A stretch of DNA of 64,000 nucleotides. Origin: Melitaea cinxia. Its lineage: Eukaryota; Arthropoda; Insecta; Lepidoptera; Nymphalidae. The position numbers and the translations under genes were made by a program. The stretch lies in NCBI RefSeq assembly GCF_905220565.1, contig NC_059405.1, positions 12,602,081-12,666,080 of the forward strand, in the 5' to 3' direction. This document shows positions 33,801 through 45,480 of this stretch, piece by piece. Under the pieces are notes generated by a model. It was not told where the DNA came from. It searched no databases and saw nothing but the letters and a program-made list of their open reading frames with translations. How positions within the stretch are numbered: the first letter of the stretch is position 1; each line of letters begins with the position of its first letter.

Positions 33801-34059
33801 ATTAGAAAAAAACTTGACAATTACTCCAAATAAATTATATATTATTTTATAGATAATTGCTTAAAGCTTTAAGTGCGAATTATTCGCACAGGTACATATT
33901 GCTAGTTAATTAATATTTATTGTAACTATAATAAAAAAGTTTATCTACACTAATGTTGTAACATTCTACTTATGTTTCCAATACTTGACTTATAATTACT
34001 ACTGTTATACCGCAGACAACAAAACAATCAATTTAAGCAATTTCACATGATGGTATAAT

Positions 34060-34560
34060 ATCCACATCGATATCGTAAAATCTCATTATAACATCGCACG
34101 CATGCGCGCAGCTGCGCTCTCATTGGTTAGATTTTAATGGCGGCAAAATCACTGACAATACACGTACGCGTGAATTTAATTTAATAAATTAAAAGTTAAA
34201 AATGGATAGCGACGATGATATTTGTACGCCTCCGGATATTCTAGAATTGGCAACAAAATTAACTCACAATCTTTTGCCAGAAAAATCTAGAAAATTATAT
34301 GAAAATTAACATTAACTTTCAGAATTGTACCATCCAAAATTTGAACAATTATTATAAATAAACTATTGTCAGCTTTTACTCTTGTTGTTTGATTAATTGC
34401 ATTAGTGAAAATAAAGTAGTGTATGCAACTGCATATAACACGGGTATTAAAACACTCGTTACTATTATGAAACTCGCTGCGCTCGTTTCATAAACTCACA
34501 CTCGTGTTTTAATACCCTTCATTATATGACAGTTGCATAAACTACTATTGTTTATTTTTC
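34060..34560 (+). mobile_element. Short recombinase-like remnant with a 132-bp palindrome, left-arm copy
   Basis: A GC-rich promoter-like stretch (CATGCGCGCAGCTGCGCTC, then ATTGG) leads after about 110 bp to a 35-codon ORF (34202-34309) and then to a large imperfect inverted repeat (34415-34546) centred on GAAACTCGCTGCGCTCGTTTC-type sequence. The same block occurs at 41570-42070 and, inverted, at 49513-50013 only because of the larger duplication. Confidence 0.5.
34202..34309 (+). CDS. 35-residue acidic ORF, recombinase N-terminus-like
   Basis: The ORF begins MDSDDDICTPPDILELA and ends LLPEKSRKLYEN before a TAA. The LLPEKS--LYE wording resembles the start of the SAM-like N-terminal domain of Crypton/tyrosine-recombinase-like insect proteins, which normally continue for hundreds of residues. 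Here a stop ends it. It is probably a remnant, less likely a functional micropeptide. The family call is from memory and uncertain. Confidence 0.35.
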   Translation: MDSDDDICTPPDILELATKLTHNLLPEKSRKLYEN

Positions 34561-34582
34561 ACATAATTTATCTTAACAAGAA

Positions 34583-34826
34583 ATGTTTATTAAAATATAC
34601 ATGTAATATATGTATATCTATACAAAGAGAAAGACCTGCTGACTCTTTTCAAGAGTTTATTCACAAGCACTAGGTCCAACACAAAGCACTAGGTTCAAAC
34701 ACTAAGCACTAACAATGTCCTATGTCGTAGCCAATGTCGTAGGTTTCGCTAGTACCACTCTTGATCACTAGTTTTCAATCTTGAAGTCGCCTCGAAGATC
34801 ACTCAAACTGAACTGAACTCGCTCGC
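34583..34826 (-). mobile_element. Right half of the older LTR, left-arm copy
   Basis: Mirror of 49247-49490: read on the minus strand it follows the Jockey poly(A) with GCGAGCGAGTT and contains AATAAA about 155 bp later. Confidence 0.5.
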
Positions 34827-37800
34827 TTTTTTTTTTTTTTTTTTTCGAATTGAAGAGTGCTGTTGGCCCTAGCGGCCTTTACAGCGTCACCGGTGAGAGG
34901 GGCCGGGCACTTAGGCAAGCCGGCCGCGAAGGAAGAATGGGAGCCCTCTGGGAGGGCTCGGAGGGGAAAGACGCCCGCCCTAAGGGTGTCTCCTAGCGAG
35001 ATCGCACCTCGGCTTAGAGCGTCGTCGGAGTGGAGGAGGCGCTATGCGGAGCGCTGAGACGGCTTACGGACGGTCAGCTACGCGCCTAGGCGCGTGCGAG
35101 CCGTCAGAACGCGGGGACCTCGCCCTCGCCGGCGGGGGCGGTGTGTGTGTGTCCTGTGTGTGGTGGTGTATATGGCGTTAAGCGCCGTGATCCTATCGTC
35201 AGGGTCGGTTAAGACGTGCATGGGACGCCTTTGTACGGTCTGTAAGTTACCTCTACCTACGTATTTGCAAGCCTCTGCTACAAGAGGATTTGGGTGACTG
35301 CGCGCTCTCTCAAAATACGCTGTAGCGAGTATTTTGAGGTGCTTCGCGATTGAATCGATCTTAAGGTCGCGATGTAAGTCGACATTACGCACGTACCACG
35401 GCGAGTACGTGGCAGTGCGCAGAAACTTGTTCTGAATGATTTGGAGCCTATGGATGAGGGTTGGCGCCACATGAGCGAAGACGGGGCACGCGTAGGTCAT
35501 AATAGGTCGTATGCAGGCCTTGTATAATGTCGTCTTATTTCTAAGAGACATTTTACTCCTCCCGCATAGCAGCGTGTGCAATCGACCTAGTACGAACGCT
35601 GCCCTGTTTTGGACCCGGTTGATGTGGGCTTTGAACGAAAGTTTACTGTCGAGAATGACGCCTAGGTACTTTGTTTCCTTTAGCCAAGGAATCGGAGTGC
35701 CGAACAGGGTAATGGTCCCGGGTCGACCTTTCGTCCAGAAGACGCGTCTGGTGTGCTTAACAAAGTGCACTGCTGCACTCTTTTCGGGGTTTACTTCGAT
35801 TCTCCATTTCCTAAACCACACACCGAGGGCGGTGGCCGCGGATTGGAGTCGAGAAGTTATAGCCTCGACGGAGGTGCCGGTCGTGAAAATGGCCGTGTCA
35901 TCGGCGAATAGGGCCAGCTTGGTGGCTTTATTTTTGGGAATCGGGATGTTATTCGTGTACAACGAATACAGAAGCGGTGAAAGCACCGAGCCCTGAGGGA
36001 CTCCGGCGCGGATAGGACGGGGCGAAGACAGAGTGCCGTCAACCCGATATCTGAAGGTACGATTTGACAAGAAGTCTCGTATGATGCGCACGAGATTATC
36101 TGGCAGCTCTAGTTGATAGAGCTTGTATATCAAGCCGTTATGCCAGACTTTGTCGAATGCCTTAGCGACATCGAAGAATAGAGCCCCCGTAGTGTGAGTA
36201 CGGGATGTGGCGAAACCTTTTAGGATGTGCTCCGTTAAGCGGTGCACCTGGTGGACTGAGGAGTGATGGGCTCGAAACCCGAATTGCTCGTCAATGAGCG
36301 GAGTACGCATTTGTTGCGTGGCGGCCTTAAGGCGGGTGTGAATGATTTTCTCGTACACCTTACCGAGGGTGTTGAGAAGACTAATGGGTCGATAGCTCGA
36401 AGGGAGGTTCCTGGGTTTTCCAGGTTTGGGAATTCCTATCACGGTCGCCTCTTTCCACTGATCGGGGAAAGAGCAACCGGCCAGAAGGGCGTTATAAATC
36501 ATGACGAGCAGCATGATAAGCTGCTGAGGAAGGCGTTTGAGCGTCTTGTTGGTGATTCGGTCGGGACCCGGGGCTTTTTTCGCGTGGAGTTCCTTAATGA
36601 TCGATTCAACTTCTTCCACCGTCGTCGGTGGAAGCGTTTCGTTGGATGGCGGTGAAGCCGCCCTACGTTCGACGAACCCGTCCACCGTCGAGAGGTGTAT
36701 GGGATCGCACGGCTCAGTGCTTGGGGAGCATTGGCTCTCCAGACTACTCGCAAGGCACTCGGCCTTGTCCAGGTCGTCGAGGGCTGGTGGGAGATTCGGC
36801 CTAATGAGGGGAGGTGTAGAGGCTACGGTGACGCCACGGAGTCTCTTCGCCCACGACCAGTAAGCGGTGTGCGACGGGGTGAGTTCTCCTAGACGTCTAC
36901 TGTAGTAGTCATCCCTGAGGTCGGCGAAGCGAGCTTTCACCTCCCTCTGTAAGGAACGGAGTTTCCTCCGATTGTCGTCAGTCGGGTAAGAGTCATGGGC
37001 TCTGGTTTGTGCGTTTTTACGCCTAATGAGGTCTCTTAACTCCTCTGGGAGCTGCCAACGCTCGCCCGGGCGGATTGGCATCTCCCGAGAGCAGTCATCG
37101 ATCTTATTTTTAATAAAGGAAGTTAATTTTGACGCGGCCGCTTTAGCTACGTCTACCGAATCGATTGTGTCGGGTATGCCTTCAAGGTGGCCTGAATCTA
37201 GGGAGCTAAGCTCTGATTCGAGCTTTTTCCAGTCTATGACTGTTTTGACGGGTTGGTGGAGATCCGTATCTGGTCCTAGCTGGATTAGGACGGGGCGATG
37301 GTCTGAGTCTAGCTCTGATAGTGTCTCGATAGAGCGTAACTGGAGTGTTACGCCCTTGACGATAGCTATGTCGAGCACGTCTGGTGAGTCATTTGTTCCC
37401 CTAACTGGATAGCGAGTGGGTGTCATGGGCGCTAGGACATCTATGTCTAGAGTGGGGAGTGACGTCAGTCTGTCTAGTTCTGTTCCTCTGCTATTTCTCG
37501 TGCGGGAGTTCCAGCGGGGGTGTTTACTATTTAGGTCGCCGGCCAGAAGGACCGCGCTACCTGTTGAGAGTAGCGACCTAATGTCGCTCTCGAGCAATCT
37601 CTTAGAGGGAGATAAATAAACTGACGCGATGGTGATGGCCTGGTGGCCCGTCATACTGAGTCGACACAATGATGCTTCGATTTCGCTAAGCGGCGGAGGG
37701 TCTAACGGCACGCAGTGCAACGACTTTTTGTAATAGATAAGAGTGCCGCCGAGTGCGGTGACTCTGTCGTTTCGAACAAAATTATAGTTAGGCACATAAG

Positions 37801-37987
37801 GTGCTCTATGACCCGGTTTGAGAAAAGTCTCTTGCACTAGCATGACGTCGACCGGGTGTTCCCTCAAAAATTGACACACTAAGTCGAGTTGTGGTCCAAG
37901 GCCGTTTGCATTGAAAGTAATGACACTGAGCGAACGTGGTTTTACCCTAGCTTTATCCGTCATATTAATTTTAAACGTCGAAGGTCT
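34827..37987 (-). mobile_element. Jockey 3' part, left-arm copy, ending at the assembly gap
   Basis: Poly(A) is seen as T18 (34827-34845), then the 3' UTR, then ORF2 (35078-37963). The copy is cut at 37987 by the Ns, seven bases short of finishing the ORF1-ORF2 spacer and ORF1 stop region seen at 45481. Confidence 0.9.
35078..37963 (-). CDS. Jockey ORF2, left-arm copy
   Basis: 961 codons, the same protein as 46110-48995 with no residue difference that I can see. Domains are described there. Confidence 0.9.
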   Translation of the reverse strand: MTDKARVKPRSLSVITFNANGLGPQLDLVCQFLREHPVDVMLVQETFLKPGHRAPYVPNYNFVRNDRVTALGGTLIYYKKSLHCVPLDPPPLSEIEASLCRLSMTGHQAITIASVYLSPSKRLLESDIRSLLSTGSAVLLAGDLNSKHPRWNSRTRNSRGTELDRLTSLPTLDIDVLAPMTPTRYPVRGTNDSPDVLDIAIVKGVTLQLRSIETLSELDSDHRPVLIQLGPDTDLHQPVKTVIDWKKLESELSSLDSGHLEGIPDTIDSVDVAKAAASKLTSFIKNKIDDCSREMPIRPGERWQLPEELRDLIRRKNAQTRAHDSYPTDDNRRKLRSLQREVKARFADLRDDYYSRRLGELTPSHTAYWSWAKRLRGVTVASTPPLIRPNLPPALDDLDKAECLASSLESQCSPSTEPCDPIHLSTVDGFVERRAASPPSNETLPPTTVEEVESIIKELHAKKAPGPDRITNKTLKRLPQQLIMLLVMIYNALLAGCSFPDQWKEATVIGIPKPGKPRNLPSSYRPISLLNTLGKVYEKIIHTRLKAATQQMRTPLIDEQFGFRAHHSSVHQVHRLTEHILKGFATSRTHTTGALFFDVAKAFDKVWHNGLIYKLYQLELPDNLVRIIRDFLSNRTFRYRVDGTLSSPRPIRAGVPQGSVLSPLLYSLYTNNIPIPKNKATKLALFADDTAIFTTGTSVEAITSRLQSAATALGVWFRKWRIEVNPEKSAAVHFVKHTRRVFWTKGRPGTITLFGTPIPWLKETKYLGVILDSKLSFKAHINRVQNRAAFVLGRLHTLLCGRSKMSLRNKTTLYKACIRPIMTYACPVFAHVAPTLIHRLQIIQNKFLRTATYSPWYVRNVDLHRDLKIDSIAKHLKILATAYFERARSHPNPLVAEACKYVGRGNLQTVQRRPMHVLTDPDDRITALNAIYTTTHRTHTHRPRRRGRGPRVLTARTRLGA

Positions 37988-38187
37988 NNNNNNNNNNNNN
38001 NNNNNNNNNNNNNNNNNNNNNNNNNNNNNNNNNNNNNNNNNNNNNNNNNNNNNNNNNNNNNNNNNNNNNNNNNNNNNNNNNNNNNNNNNNNNNNNNNNNN
38101 NNNNNNNNNNNNNNNNNNNNNNNNNNNNNNNNNNNNNNNNNNNNNNNNNNNNNNNNNNNNNNNNNNNNNNNNNNNNNNNNNNNNNNN
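37988..38187. other. 200-base assembly gap (N)
   Basis: Exactly 200 Ns, a placeholder length. The sequence to the left (30673-37978) and to the right (38188-45488) is the same, so the gap probably separates two overlapping contig ends that were not merged. Confidence 0.95.
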
Positions 38188-40711
38188 TAAAGGTATAGAC
38201 CAGAAAGCGGAATTAATGTCCAATGTTGAGAAAAATCTGCAATTTCTTGTTTTTTACCATTAAATCCTCTATAAGTGGAAATGGTTGCGACTGCGGAACC
38301 ACTATTTTATTCAAATCCCGAAAATCTATGCATAGTCGAGATTTTCTTCCTTCTTCTTTTTTAAAGGCTAATGTTACAGGAGCTGCAAAAGGACTATAAG
38401 ACTCCTCAATCAATTTATTTTGTAATAATTTTGAAACTTGATGTTCTATTTCCTTTCTGGTCCTCAAAAGTGCATCTATATGGTCTTTTGCTACAATACG
38501 TATCTACTAATAAATCTATATGTGCCTCATAGCCTTTCACTGAGCCTACATCATATTTATCTTTTGCAAATATTGACTTATATTTGCTAATTAATTCATC
38601 TATTTTAGATTGTTGTTGAGCGTCTAAATGATTTACTGAAATTTTGAAATTTTTTACTTCTATGTGCTCATTAAAGTTAACCTTACACCTATTATTCATA
38701 TAGAAATTATCTTTCACTGTTACTTCCTTAACGTTATTTTCATCAATGAAATATTTTTTGTTTTCAACTTTGTCACCTGTAAAGCCAGGAATATTTTCAA
38801 TATTTTGTTTCATTTCTTTGTTTACTTTTTGTGTGATTTCTAAGTTTTCATTTTGAATCAGATGAAAAGATTTTATGCAATCCAATCCAATTAAAAAATC
38901 ATATTCAAAATTCTGTTCATCTATGACAAAAACATTCATATTTTTTTCTATTTGAAAAATCTTAATCTTTAACGTTACTATTCCTATAGACTTTTTTACA
39001 CCATTAATTGTTTTTAAATTTGCTCGATTATTGTTTTTATTGTTTGGGTTGTTTTTTAAGGATAATAATCTTGAATTAATTAAACTTACATTTGATCCTG
39101 AATCATAAACTCCGAACGTTTCTATAGAATCATTTATTATTATTTTAGTTTTAATTAATGGTGGAATTAAAGTTTTTTGGATCTATTCATTTAAACTCAT
39201 TTCTAATTCAGAATTATTAACACTTCTAATTGGCTCTTTTTTGGAGTGATCTATATTTTTATTTTGAACCAACATATAGACTCTGAATGATACCGAGTTC
39301 CTTTCTTTTCTTTTTCACAGATTCTGCATGGTCGGTCTTTTAAACTTTTTTCTTTTATTTTACTTTCCGAAACTATTACTTGTTTATCCACAATCCTTTT
39401 ATTAATTAAATGTTCTAAGCCCCGAATACTACTAAATAAATCCTCAGCATCTTTCAATTTATTTCTATCAATTTCATCTGCTATAAAGTTAGGGTAGCCC
39501 GGTTACAATTAAATCAATCAAAGTAGGTATATCAATTAATTTGTTTATCTCTAATAAAAGCCTCTCTTTCTTTAGAGCATATTCTAATAATGAACCCTGT
39601 CTATATTTAAATAAAATAGCATACCTTATTGGTGACCAGCCTTTGTTCACATACGTTTCACAAATTTTTTTTCCAAATACCCCATTCTGAGTTTATTGTG
39701 TATTTTATAAGCATAGAGTTATACCAATCTTGACAAGAATCCTCCAAAAATAACCGAAACACTTGTATCTTTTGAATATCTTCATTTATACCTATACGAA
39801 TACATTCAGCTTCAAAAATATTCATCCACTGCGTTACACTTGATGTTTTTTTGTGAATTTTTCTATTACGAACTTCTCAGATAAGTTTTTCAAACTAGAC
39901 TGTTTAGATTCCTTTTTCAATTCAGCGAAATTTTCCAGGATTTTTGTAAGAGTTTCTGTTGACGTGTCATTCGTAAAAACCGGTTGTGTTTTTGTTGTAA
40001 TCTCCTCTAGTAAATATCCCTTGAACTGCATATTTCCGTCTTCATCCATATAAGTATCCCGTAATTCTGGTGTTAATGAAATCCATACTTGTCTTTTTTC
40101 ATGTCTTTTTTGTAGCGTAGCTTTAACTTTTTGAAAGGTTTGAGTTTTCATTAACTCGTTATGTTGTTTTACAGCTGTAATTGTTCCGGAAATAAGAATA
40201 TATTTTTATCTGCGTCCATAATAGAGGTTAAGCAGATTACATTTGTTTTCGGGTCTTCATTCGATTTTACAACGAATTCAAATTTCAACCTTTCCATTGT
40301 TGACAACAGCTACAATTAATGTTGTTTTGTAATATGTTATTTTATATGTTGATTCTTGAAGCAAAAAAACTAATAATTGTTGCTCTGTAAAGAGAATTTT
40401 ATTTTTTATAGAACATAACAAATTATTTTTTTAAACAACTTAATTCTACATTCTTATTTATAAATTATAATAAATTACCTGTAAAGAGAAACAACATTAA
40501 AAGCTATTGCTTCGGATACTGTTTCTTTCACAATTTCTTTATTTAATTTTAACAAAATTTAACTTAAACGTTTTAAGCCAGAGAATTTTTATTGTAGGTT
40601 CTAGAATTAATTTAGTGCAATGTGTTGCCATTATAGATAAATTTTGAAAAATTCCTAAGATTAATGCGCGGGTAATTTAAATTAATGAAGAGTGCAACAG
40701 CTTCATTTACA
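38188..40711 (-). pseudogene. Third, partial Ty3 copy with clustered 1-bp indels (probable assembly error)
   Basis: Corresponds to 30673-33202 of the left arm and contains the start of pol, gag and the 5' LTR (40328-40711). Compared with the two intact copies it differs at over a dozen places, nearly all single-base length changes in or next to homopolymers (for example near 38252, 38459, 39171, 39493, 39665, 39847, 40176, 40660). These break gag and pol. Substitutions are almost absent. This pattern is that of unpolished long-read sequence, not of natural decay. After about 40,790 the copy becomes accurate. Confidence 0.8.
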
Positions 40712-40750
40712 TATATATATATATATATACCTATATTATTATATTATTAT

Positions 40751-41310
40751 ACTAGCGACCCGCTCCGGCTTCGCACGGGTATTAAAATATACTTATAGCC
40801 TATGTCATTCATTTCACTTAATTTTCAACGTGTACAATACTTAGTACATTATTTTGATAAATCTCGTAGGGTTCAGGCTGCGTTTGCAATGTAAGCGGAA
40901 AAAATGTAATTATTTACGACACACATTAGATACCTCAAAAATAGCAGTATTTCTCCACTATTTAATGAATGTTATTATACATATAAACCTTCCTCTTTAA
41001 TTACTCTATCTATTAAAAAAAAACCGCATCAAAATCCGTTGGGTAGTTTTAAAGATTTAAGCATACATAGGGACATAGGGAAATAGGGACAGAAAAAGCG
41101 ACTTTGTTTTATACTATGTAGTGATATGAGGTTAAGATGTTTGCCTCACATATAAACCTTCCTCTTTAATTACTCTATCTATTAAACAAACCGCATCAAA
41201 ATCCGTTGGGTAGTTTTAAAGATTTAAGCATACATAGGGAAATAGGGACAGAAAAAGCGACTTTGTTTTATACTATGTAGTGATATGAGGTTAAGATGTT
41301 TGCCTCCCTT
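40751..41310. repeat. RTE/SINE-like repeat, third copy
   Basis: Same as 33230-33800 apart from one inserted base near 40782 ('gggtattaaaat'). Confidence 0.7.
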
Positions 41311-41569
41311 ATTAGAAAAAAACTTGACAATTACTCCAAATAAATTATATATTATTTTATAGATAATTGCTTAAAGCTTTAAGTGCGAATTATTCGCACA
41401 GGTACATATTGCTAGTTAATTAATATTTATTGTAACTATAATAAAAAAGTTTATCTACACTAATGTTGTAACATTCTACTTATGTTTCCAATACTTGACT
41501 TATAATTACTACTGTTATACCGCAGACAACAAAACAATCAATTTAAGCAATTTCACATGATGGTATAAT

Positions 41570-42336
41570 ATCCACATCGATATCGTAAAATCTCATTATA
41601 ACATCGCACGCATGCGCGCAGCTGCGCTCTCATTGGTTAGATTTTAATGGCGGCAAAATCACTGACAATACACGTACGCGTGAATTTAATTTAATAAATT
41701 AAAAGTTAAAAATGGATAGCGACGATGATATTTGTACGCCTCCGGATATTCTAGAATTGGCAACAAAATTAACTCACAATCTTTTGCCAGAAAAATCTAG
41801 AAAATTATATGAAAATTAACATTAACTTTCAGAATTGTACCATCCAAAATTTGAACAATTATTATAAATAAACTATTGTCAGCTTTTACTCTTGTTGTTT
41901 GATTAATTGCATTAGTGAAAATAAAGTAGTGTATGCAACTGCATATAACACGGGTATTAAAACACTCGTTACTATTATGAAACTCGCTGCGCTCGTTTCA
42001 TAAACTCACACTCGTGTTTTAATACCCTTCATTATATGACAGTTGCATAAACTACTATTGTTTATTTTTCACATAATTTATCTTAACAAGAAATGTTTAT
42101 TAAAATATACATGTAATATATGTATATCTATACAAAGAGAAAGACCTGCTGACTCTTTTCAAGAGTTTATTCACAAGCACTAGGTCCAACACAAAGCACT
42201 AGGTTCAAACACTAAGCACTAACAATGTCCTATGTCGTAGCCAATGTCGTAGGTTTCGCTAGTACCACTCTTGATCACTAGTTTTCAATCTTGAAGTCGC
42301 CTCGAAGATCACTCAAACTGAACTGAACTCGCTCGC
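41570..42336. mobile_element. Recombinase-like remnant and LTR right half, third copy
   Basis: Identical by eye to 34060-34826 (offset 7510). It contains the 35-codon ORF at 41712-41819, the palindrome at 41925-42056 and the LTR half at 42093-42336. Confidence 0.55.
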
Positions 42337-42587
42337 TTTTTTTTTTTTTTTTTTTCGAATTGAAGAGTGCTGTTGGCCCTAGCGGCCTTTACAGCGTCAC
42401 CGGTGAGAGGGGCCGGGCACTTAGGCAAGCCGGCCGCGAAGGAAGAATGGGAGCCCTCTGGGAGGGCTCGGAGGGGAAAGACGCCCGCCCTAAGGGTGTC
42501 TCCTAGCGAGATCGCACCTCGGCTTAGAGCGTCGTCGGAGTGGAGGAGGCGCTATGCGGAGCGCTGAGACGGCTTACGGACGGTCAG

Positions 42588-45473
42588 CTACGCGCCTAGG
42601 CGCGTGCGAGCCGTCAGAACGCGGGGACCTCGCCCTCGCCGGCGGGGGCGGTGTGTGTGTGTCCTGTGTGTGGTGGTGTATATGGCGTTAAGCGCCGTGA
42701 TCCTATCGTCAGGGTCGGTTAAGACGTGCATGGGACGCCTTTGTACGGTCTGTAAGTTACCTCTACCTACGTATTTGCAAGCCTCTGCTACAAGAGGATT
42801 TGGGTGACTGCGCGCTCTCTCAAAATACGCTGTAGCGAGTATTTTGAGGTGCTTCGCGATTGAATCGATCTTAAGGTCGCGATGTAAGTCGACATTACGC
42901 ACGTACCACGGCGAGTACGTGGCAGTGCGCAGAAACTTGTTCTGAATGATTTGGAGCCTATGGATGAGGGTTGGCGCCACATGAGCGAAGACGGGGCACG
43001 CGTAGGTCATAATAGGTCGTATGCAGGCCTTGTATAATGTCGTCTTATTTCTAAGAGACATTTTACTCCTCCCGCATAGCAGCGTGTGCAATCGACCTAG
43101 TACGAACGCTGCCCTGTTTTGGACCCGGTTGATGTGGGCTTTGAACGAAAGTTTACTGTCGAGAATGACGCCTAGGTACTTTGTTTCCTTTAGCCAAGGA
43201 ATCGGAGTGCCGAACAGGGTAATGGTCCCGGGTCGACCTTTCGTCCAGAAGACGCGTCTGGTGTGCTTAACAAAGTGCACTGCTGCACTCTTTTCGGGGT
43301 TTACTTCGATTCTCCATTTCCTAAACCACACACCGAGGGCGGTGGCCGCGGATTGGAGTCGAGAAGTTATAGCCTCGACGGAGGTGCCGGTCGTGAAAAT
43401 GGCCGTGTCATCGGCGAATAGGGCCAGCTTGGTGGCTTTATTTTTGGGAATCGGGATGTTATTCGTGTACAACGAATACAGAAGCGGTGAAAGCACCGAG
43501 CCCTGAGGGACTCCGGCGCGGATAGGACGGGGCGAAGACAGAGTGCCGTCAACCCGATATCTGAAGGTACGATTTGACAAGAAGTCTCGTATGATGCGCA
43601 CGAGATTATCTGGCAGCTCTAGTTGATAGAGCTTGTATATCAAGCCGTTATGCCAGACTTTGTCGAATGCCTTAGCGACATCGAAGAATAGAGCCCCCGT
43701 AGTGTGAGTACGGGATGTGGCGAAACCTTTTAGGATGTGCTCCGTTAAGCGGTGCACCTGGTGGACTGAGGAGTGATGGGCTCGAAACCCGAATTGCTCG
43801 CCAATGAGCGGAGTACGCATTTGTTGCGTGGCGGCCTTAAGGCGGGTGTGAATGATTTTCTCGTACACCTTACCGAGGGTGTTGAGAAGACTAATGGGTC
43901 GATAGCTCGAAGGGAGGTTTCTGGGTTTTCCAGGTTTGGGAATTCCTATCACGGTCGCCTCTTTCCACTGATCGGGGAACGAGCAACCGGCCAGAAGGGC
44001 GTTATAAATCATGACGAGCAGCATGATAAGCTGCTGAGGAAGGCGTTTGAGCGTCTTGTTGGTGATTCGGTCGGGACCCGGGGCTTTTTTCGCGTGGAGT
44101 TCCTTAATGATCGATTCAACTTCTTCCACCGTCGTCGGTGGAAGCGTTTCGTTGGATGGCGGTGAAGCCGCCCTACGTTCGACGAACCCGTCCACCGTCG
44201 AGAGGTGTATGGGATCGCACGGCTCAGTGCTTGGGGAGCATTGGCTCTCCAGACTACTCGCAAGGCACTCGGCCTTGTCCAGGTCGTCGAGGGCTGGTGG
44301 GAGATTCGGCCTAATGAGGGGAGGTGTAGAGGCTACGGTGACGCCACGGAGTCTCTTCGCCCACGACCAGTAAGCGGTGTGCGACGGGGTGAGTTCTCCT
44401 AGACGTCTACTGTAGTAGTCATCCCTGAGGTCGGCGAAGCGAGCTTTCACCTCCCTCTGTAAGGAACGGAGTTTCCTCCGATTGTCGTCAGTCGGGTAAG
44501 AGTCATGGGCTCTGGTTTGTGCGTTTTTACGCCTAATGAGGTCTCTTAACTCCTCTGGGAGCTGCCAACGCTCGCCCGGGCGGATTGGCATCTCCCGAGA
44601 GCAGTCATCGATCTTATTTTTAATAAAGGAAGTTAATTTTGACGCGGCCGCTTTAGCTACGTCTACCGAATCGATTGTGTCGGGTATGCCTTCAAGGTGG
44701 CCTGAATCTAGGGAGCTAAGCTCTGATTCGAGCTTTTTCCAGTCTATGACTGTTTTGACGGGTTGGTGGAGATCCGTATCTGGTCCTAGCTGGATTAGGA
44801 CGGGGCGATGGTCTGAGTCTAGCTCTGATAGTGTCTCGATAGAGCGTAACTGGAGTGTTACGCCCTTGACGATAGCTATGTCGAGCACGTCTGGTGAGTC
44901 ATTTGTTCCCCTAACTGGATAGCGAGTGGGTGTCATGGGCGCTAGGACATCTATGTCTAGAGTGGGGAGTGACGTCAGTCTGTCTAGTTCTGTTCCTCTG
45001 CTATTTCTCGTGCGGGAGTTCCAGCGGGGGTGTTTACTATTTAGGTCGCCGGCCAGAAGGACCGCGCTACCTGTTGAGAGTAGCGACCTAATGTCGCTCT
45101 CGAGCAATCTCTTAGAGGGAGATAAATAAACTGACGCGATGGTGATGGCCTGGTGGCCCGTCATACTGAGTCGACACAATGATGCTTCGATTTCGCTAAG
45201 CGGCGGAGGGTCTAACGGCACGCAGTGCAACGACTTTTTGTAATAGATAAGAGTGCCGCCGAGTGCGGTGACTCTGTCGTTTCGAACAAAATTATAGTTA
45301 GGCACATAAGGTGCTCTATGACCCGGTTTGAGAAAAGTCTCTTGCACTAGCATGACGTCGACCGGGTGTTCCCTCAAAAATTGACACACTAAGTCGAGTT
45401 GTGGTCCAAGGCCGTTTGCATTGAAAGTAATGACACTGAGCGAACGTGGTTTTACCCTAGCTTTATCCGTCAT
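42588..45473 (-). CDS. Jockey ORF2, third copy
   Basis: 961 codons. It differs from the other two copies by three substitutions that I can see, at 43801 (changes Asp558 to Gly), 43920 and 43980 (also changing the DNA within the RT region). The other two copies agree with each other at all three sites. Confidence 0.85.
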   Translation of the reverse strand: MTDKARVKPRSLSVITFNANGLGPQLDLVCQFLREHPVDVMLVQETFLKPGHRAPYVPNYNFVRNDRVTALGGTLIYYKKSLHCVPLDPPPLSEIEASLCRLSMTGHQAITIASVYLSPSKRLLESDIRSLLSTGSAVLLAGDLNSKHPRWNSRTRNSRGTELDRLTSLPTLDIDVLAPMTPTRYPVRGTNDSPDVLDIAIVKGVTLQLRSIETLSELDSDHRPVLIQLGPDTDLHQPVKTVIDWKKLESELSSLDSGHLEGIPDTIDSVDVAKAAASKLTSFIKNKIDDCSREMPIRPGERWQLPEELRDLIRRKNAQTRAHDSYPTDDNRRKLRSLQREVKARFADLRDDYYSRRLGELTPSHTAYWSWAKRLRGVTVASTPPLIRPNLPPALDDLDKAECLASSLESQCSPSTEPCDPIHLSTVDGFVERRAASPPSNETLPPTTVEEVESIIKELHAKKAPGPDRITNKTLKRLPQQLIMLLVMIYNALLAGCSFPDQWKEATVIGIPKPGKPRNLPSSYRPISLLNTLGKVYEKIIHTRLKAATQQMRTPLIGEQFGFRAHHSSVHQVHRLTEHILKGFATSRTHTTGALFFDVAKAFDKVWHNGLIYKLYQLELPDNLVRIIRDFLSNRTFRYRVDGTLSSPRPIRAGVPQGSVLSPLLYSLYTNNIPIPKNKATKLALFADDTAIFTTGTSVEAITSRLQSAATALGVWFRKWRIEVNPEKSAAVHFVKHTRRVFWTKGRPGTITLFGTPIPWLKETKYLGVILDSKLSFKAHINRVQNRAAFVLGRLHTLLCGRSKMSLRNKTTLYKACIRPIMTYACPVFAHVAPTLIHRLQIIQNKFLRTATYSPWYVRNVDLHRDLKIDSIAKHLKILATAYFERARSHPNPLVAEACKYVGRGNLQTVQRRPMHVLTDPDDRITALNAIYTTTHRTHTHRPRRRGRGPRVLTARTRLGA

Positions 45474-45480
45474 ATTAATT

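Noticed and set aside
35094..36892. Multiple plus-strand ORFs of 60-160 codons over Jockey ORF2
   Set aside because: Antisense shadows that recur identically in every ORF2 copy.
37889..38263. ORFs spanning the Ns
   Set aside because: Created by unknown bases; they cross a gap between duplicate contig ends.
38188..40151. Natural pseudogenisation of the third Ty3 copy
   Set aside because: Differences are nearly all homopolymer length changes clustered at a contig end, which points to sequencing error.
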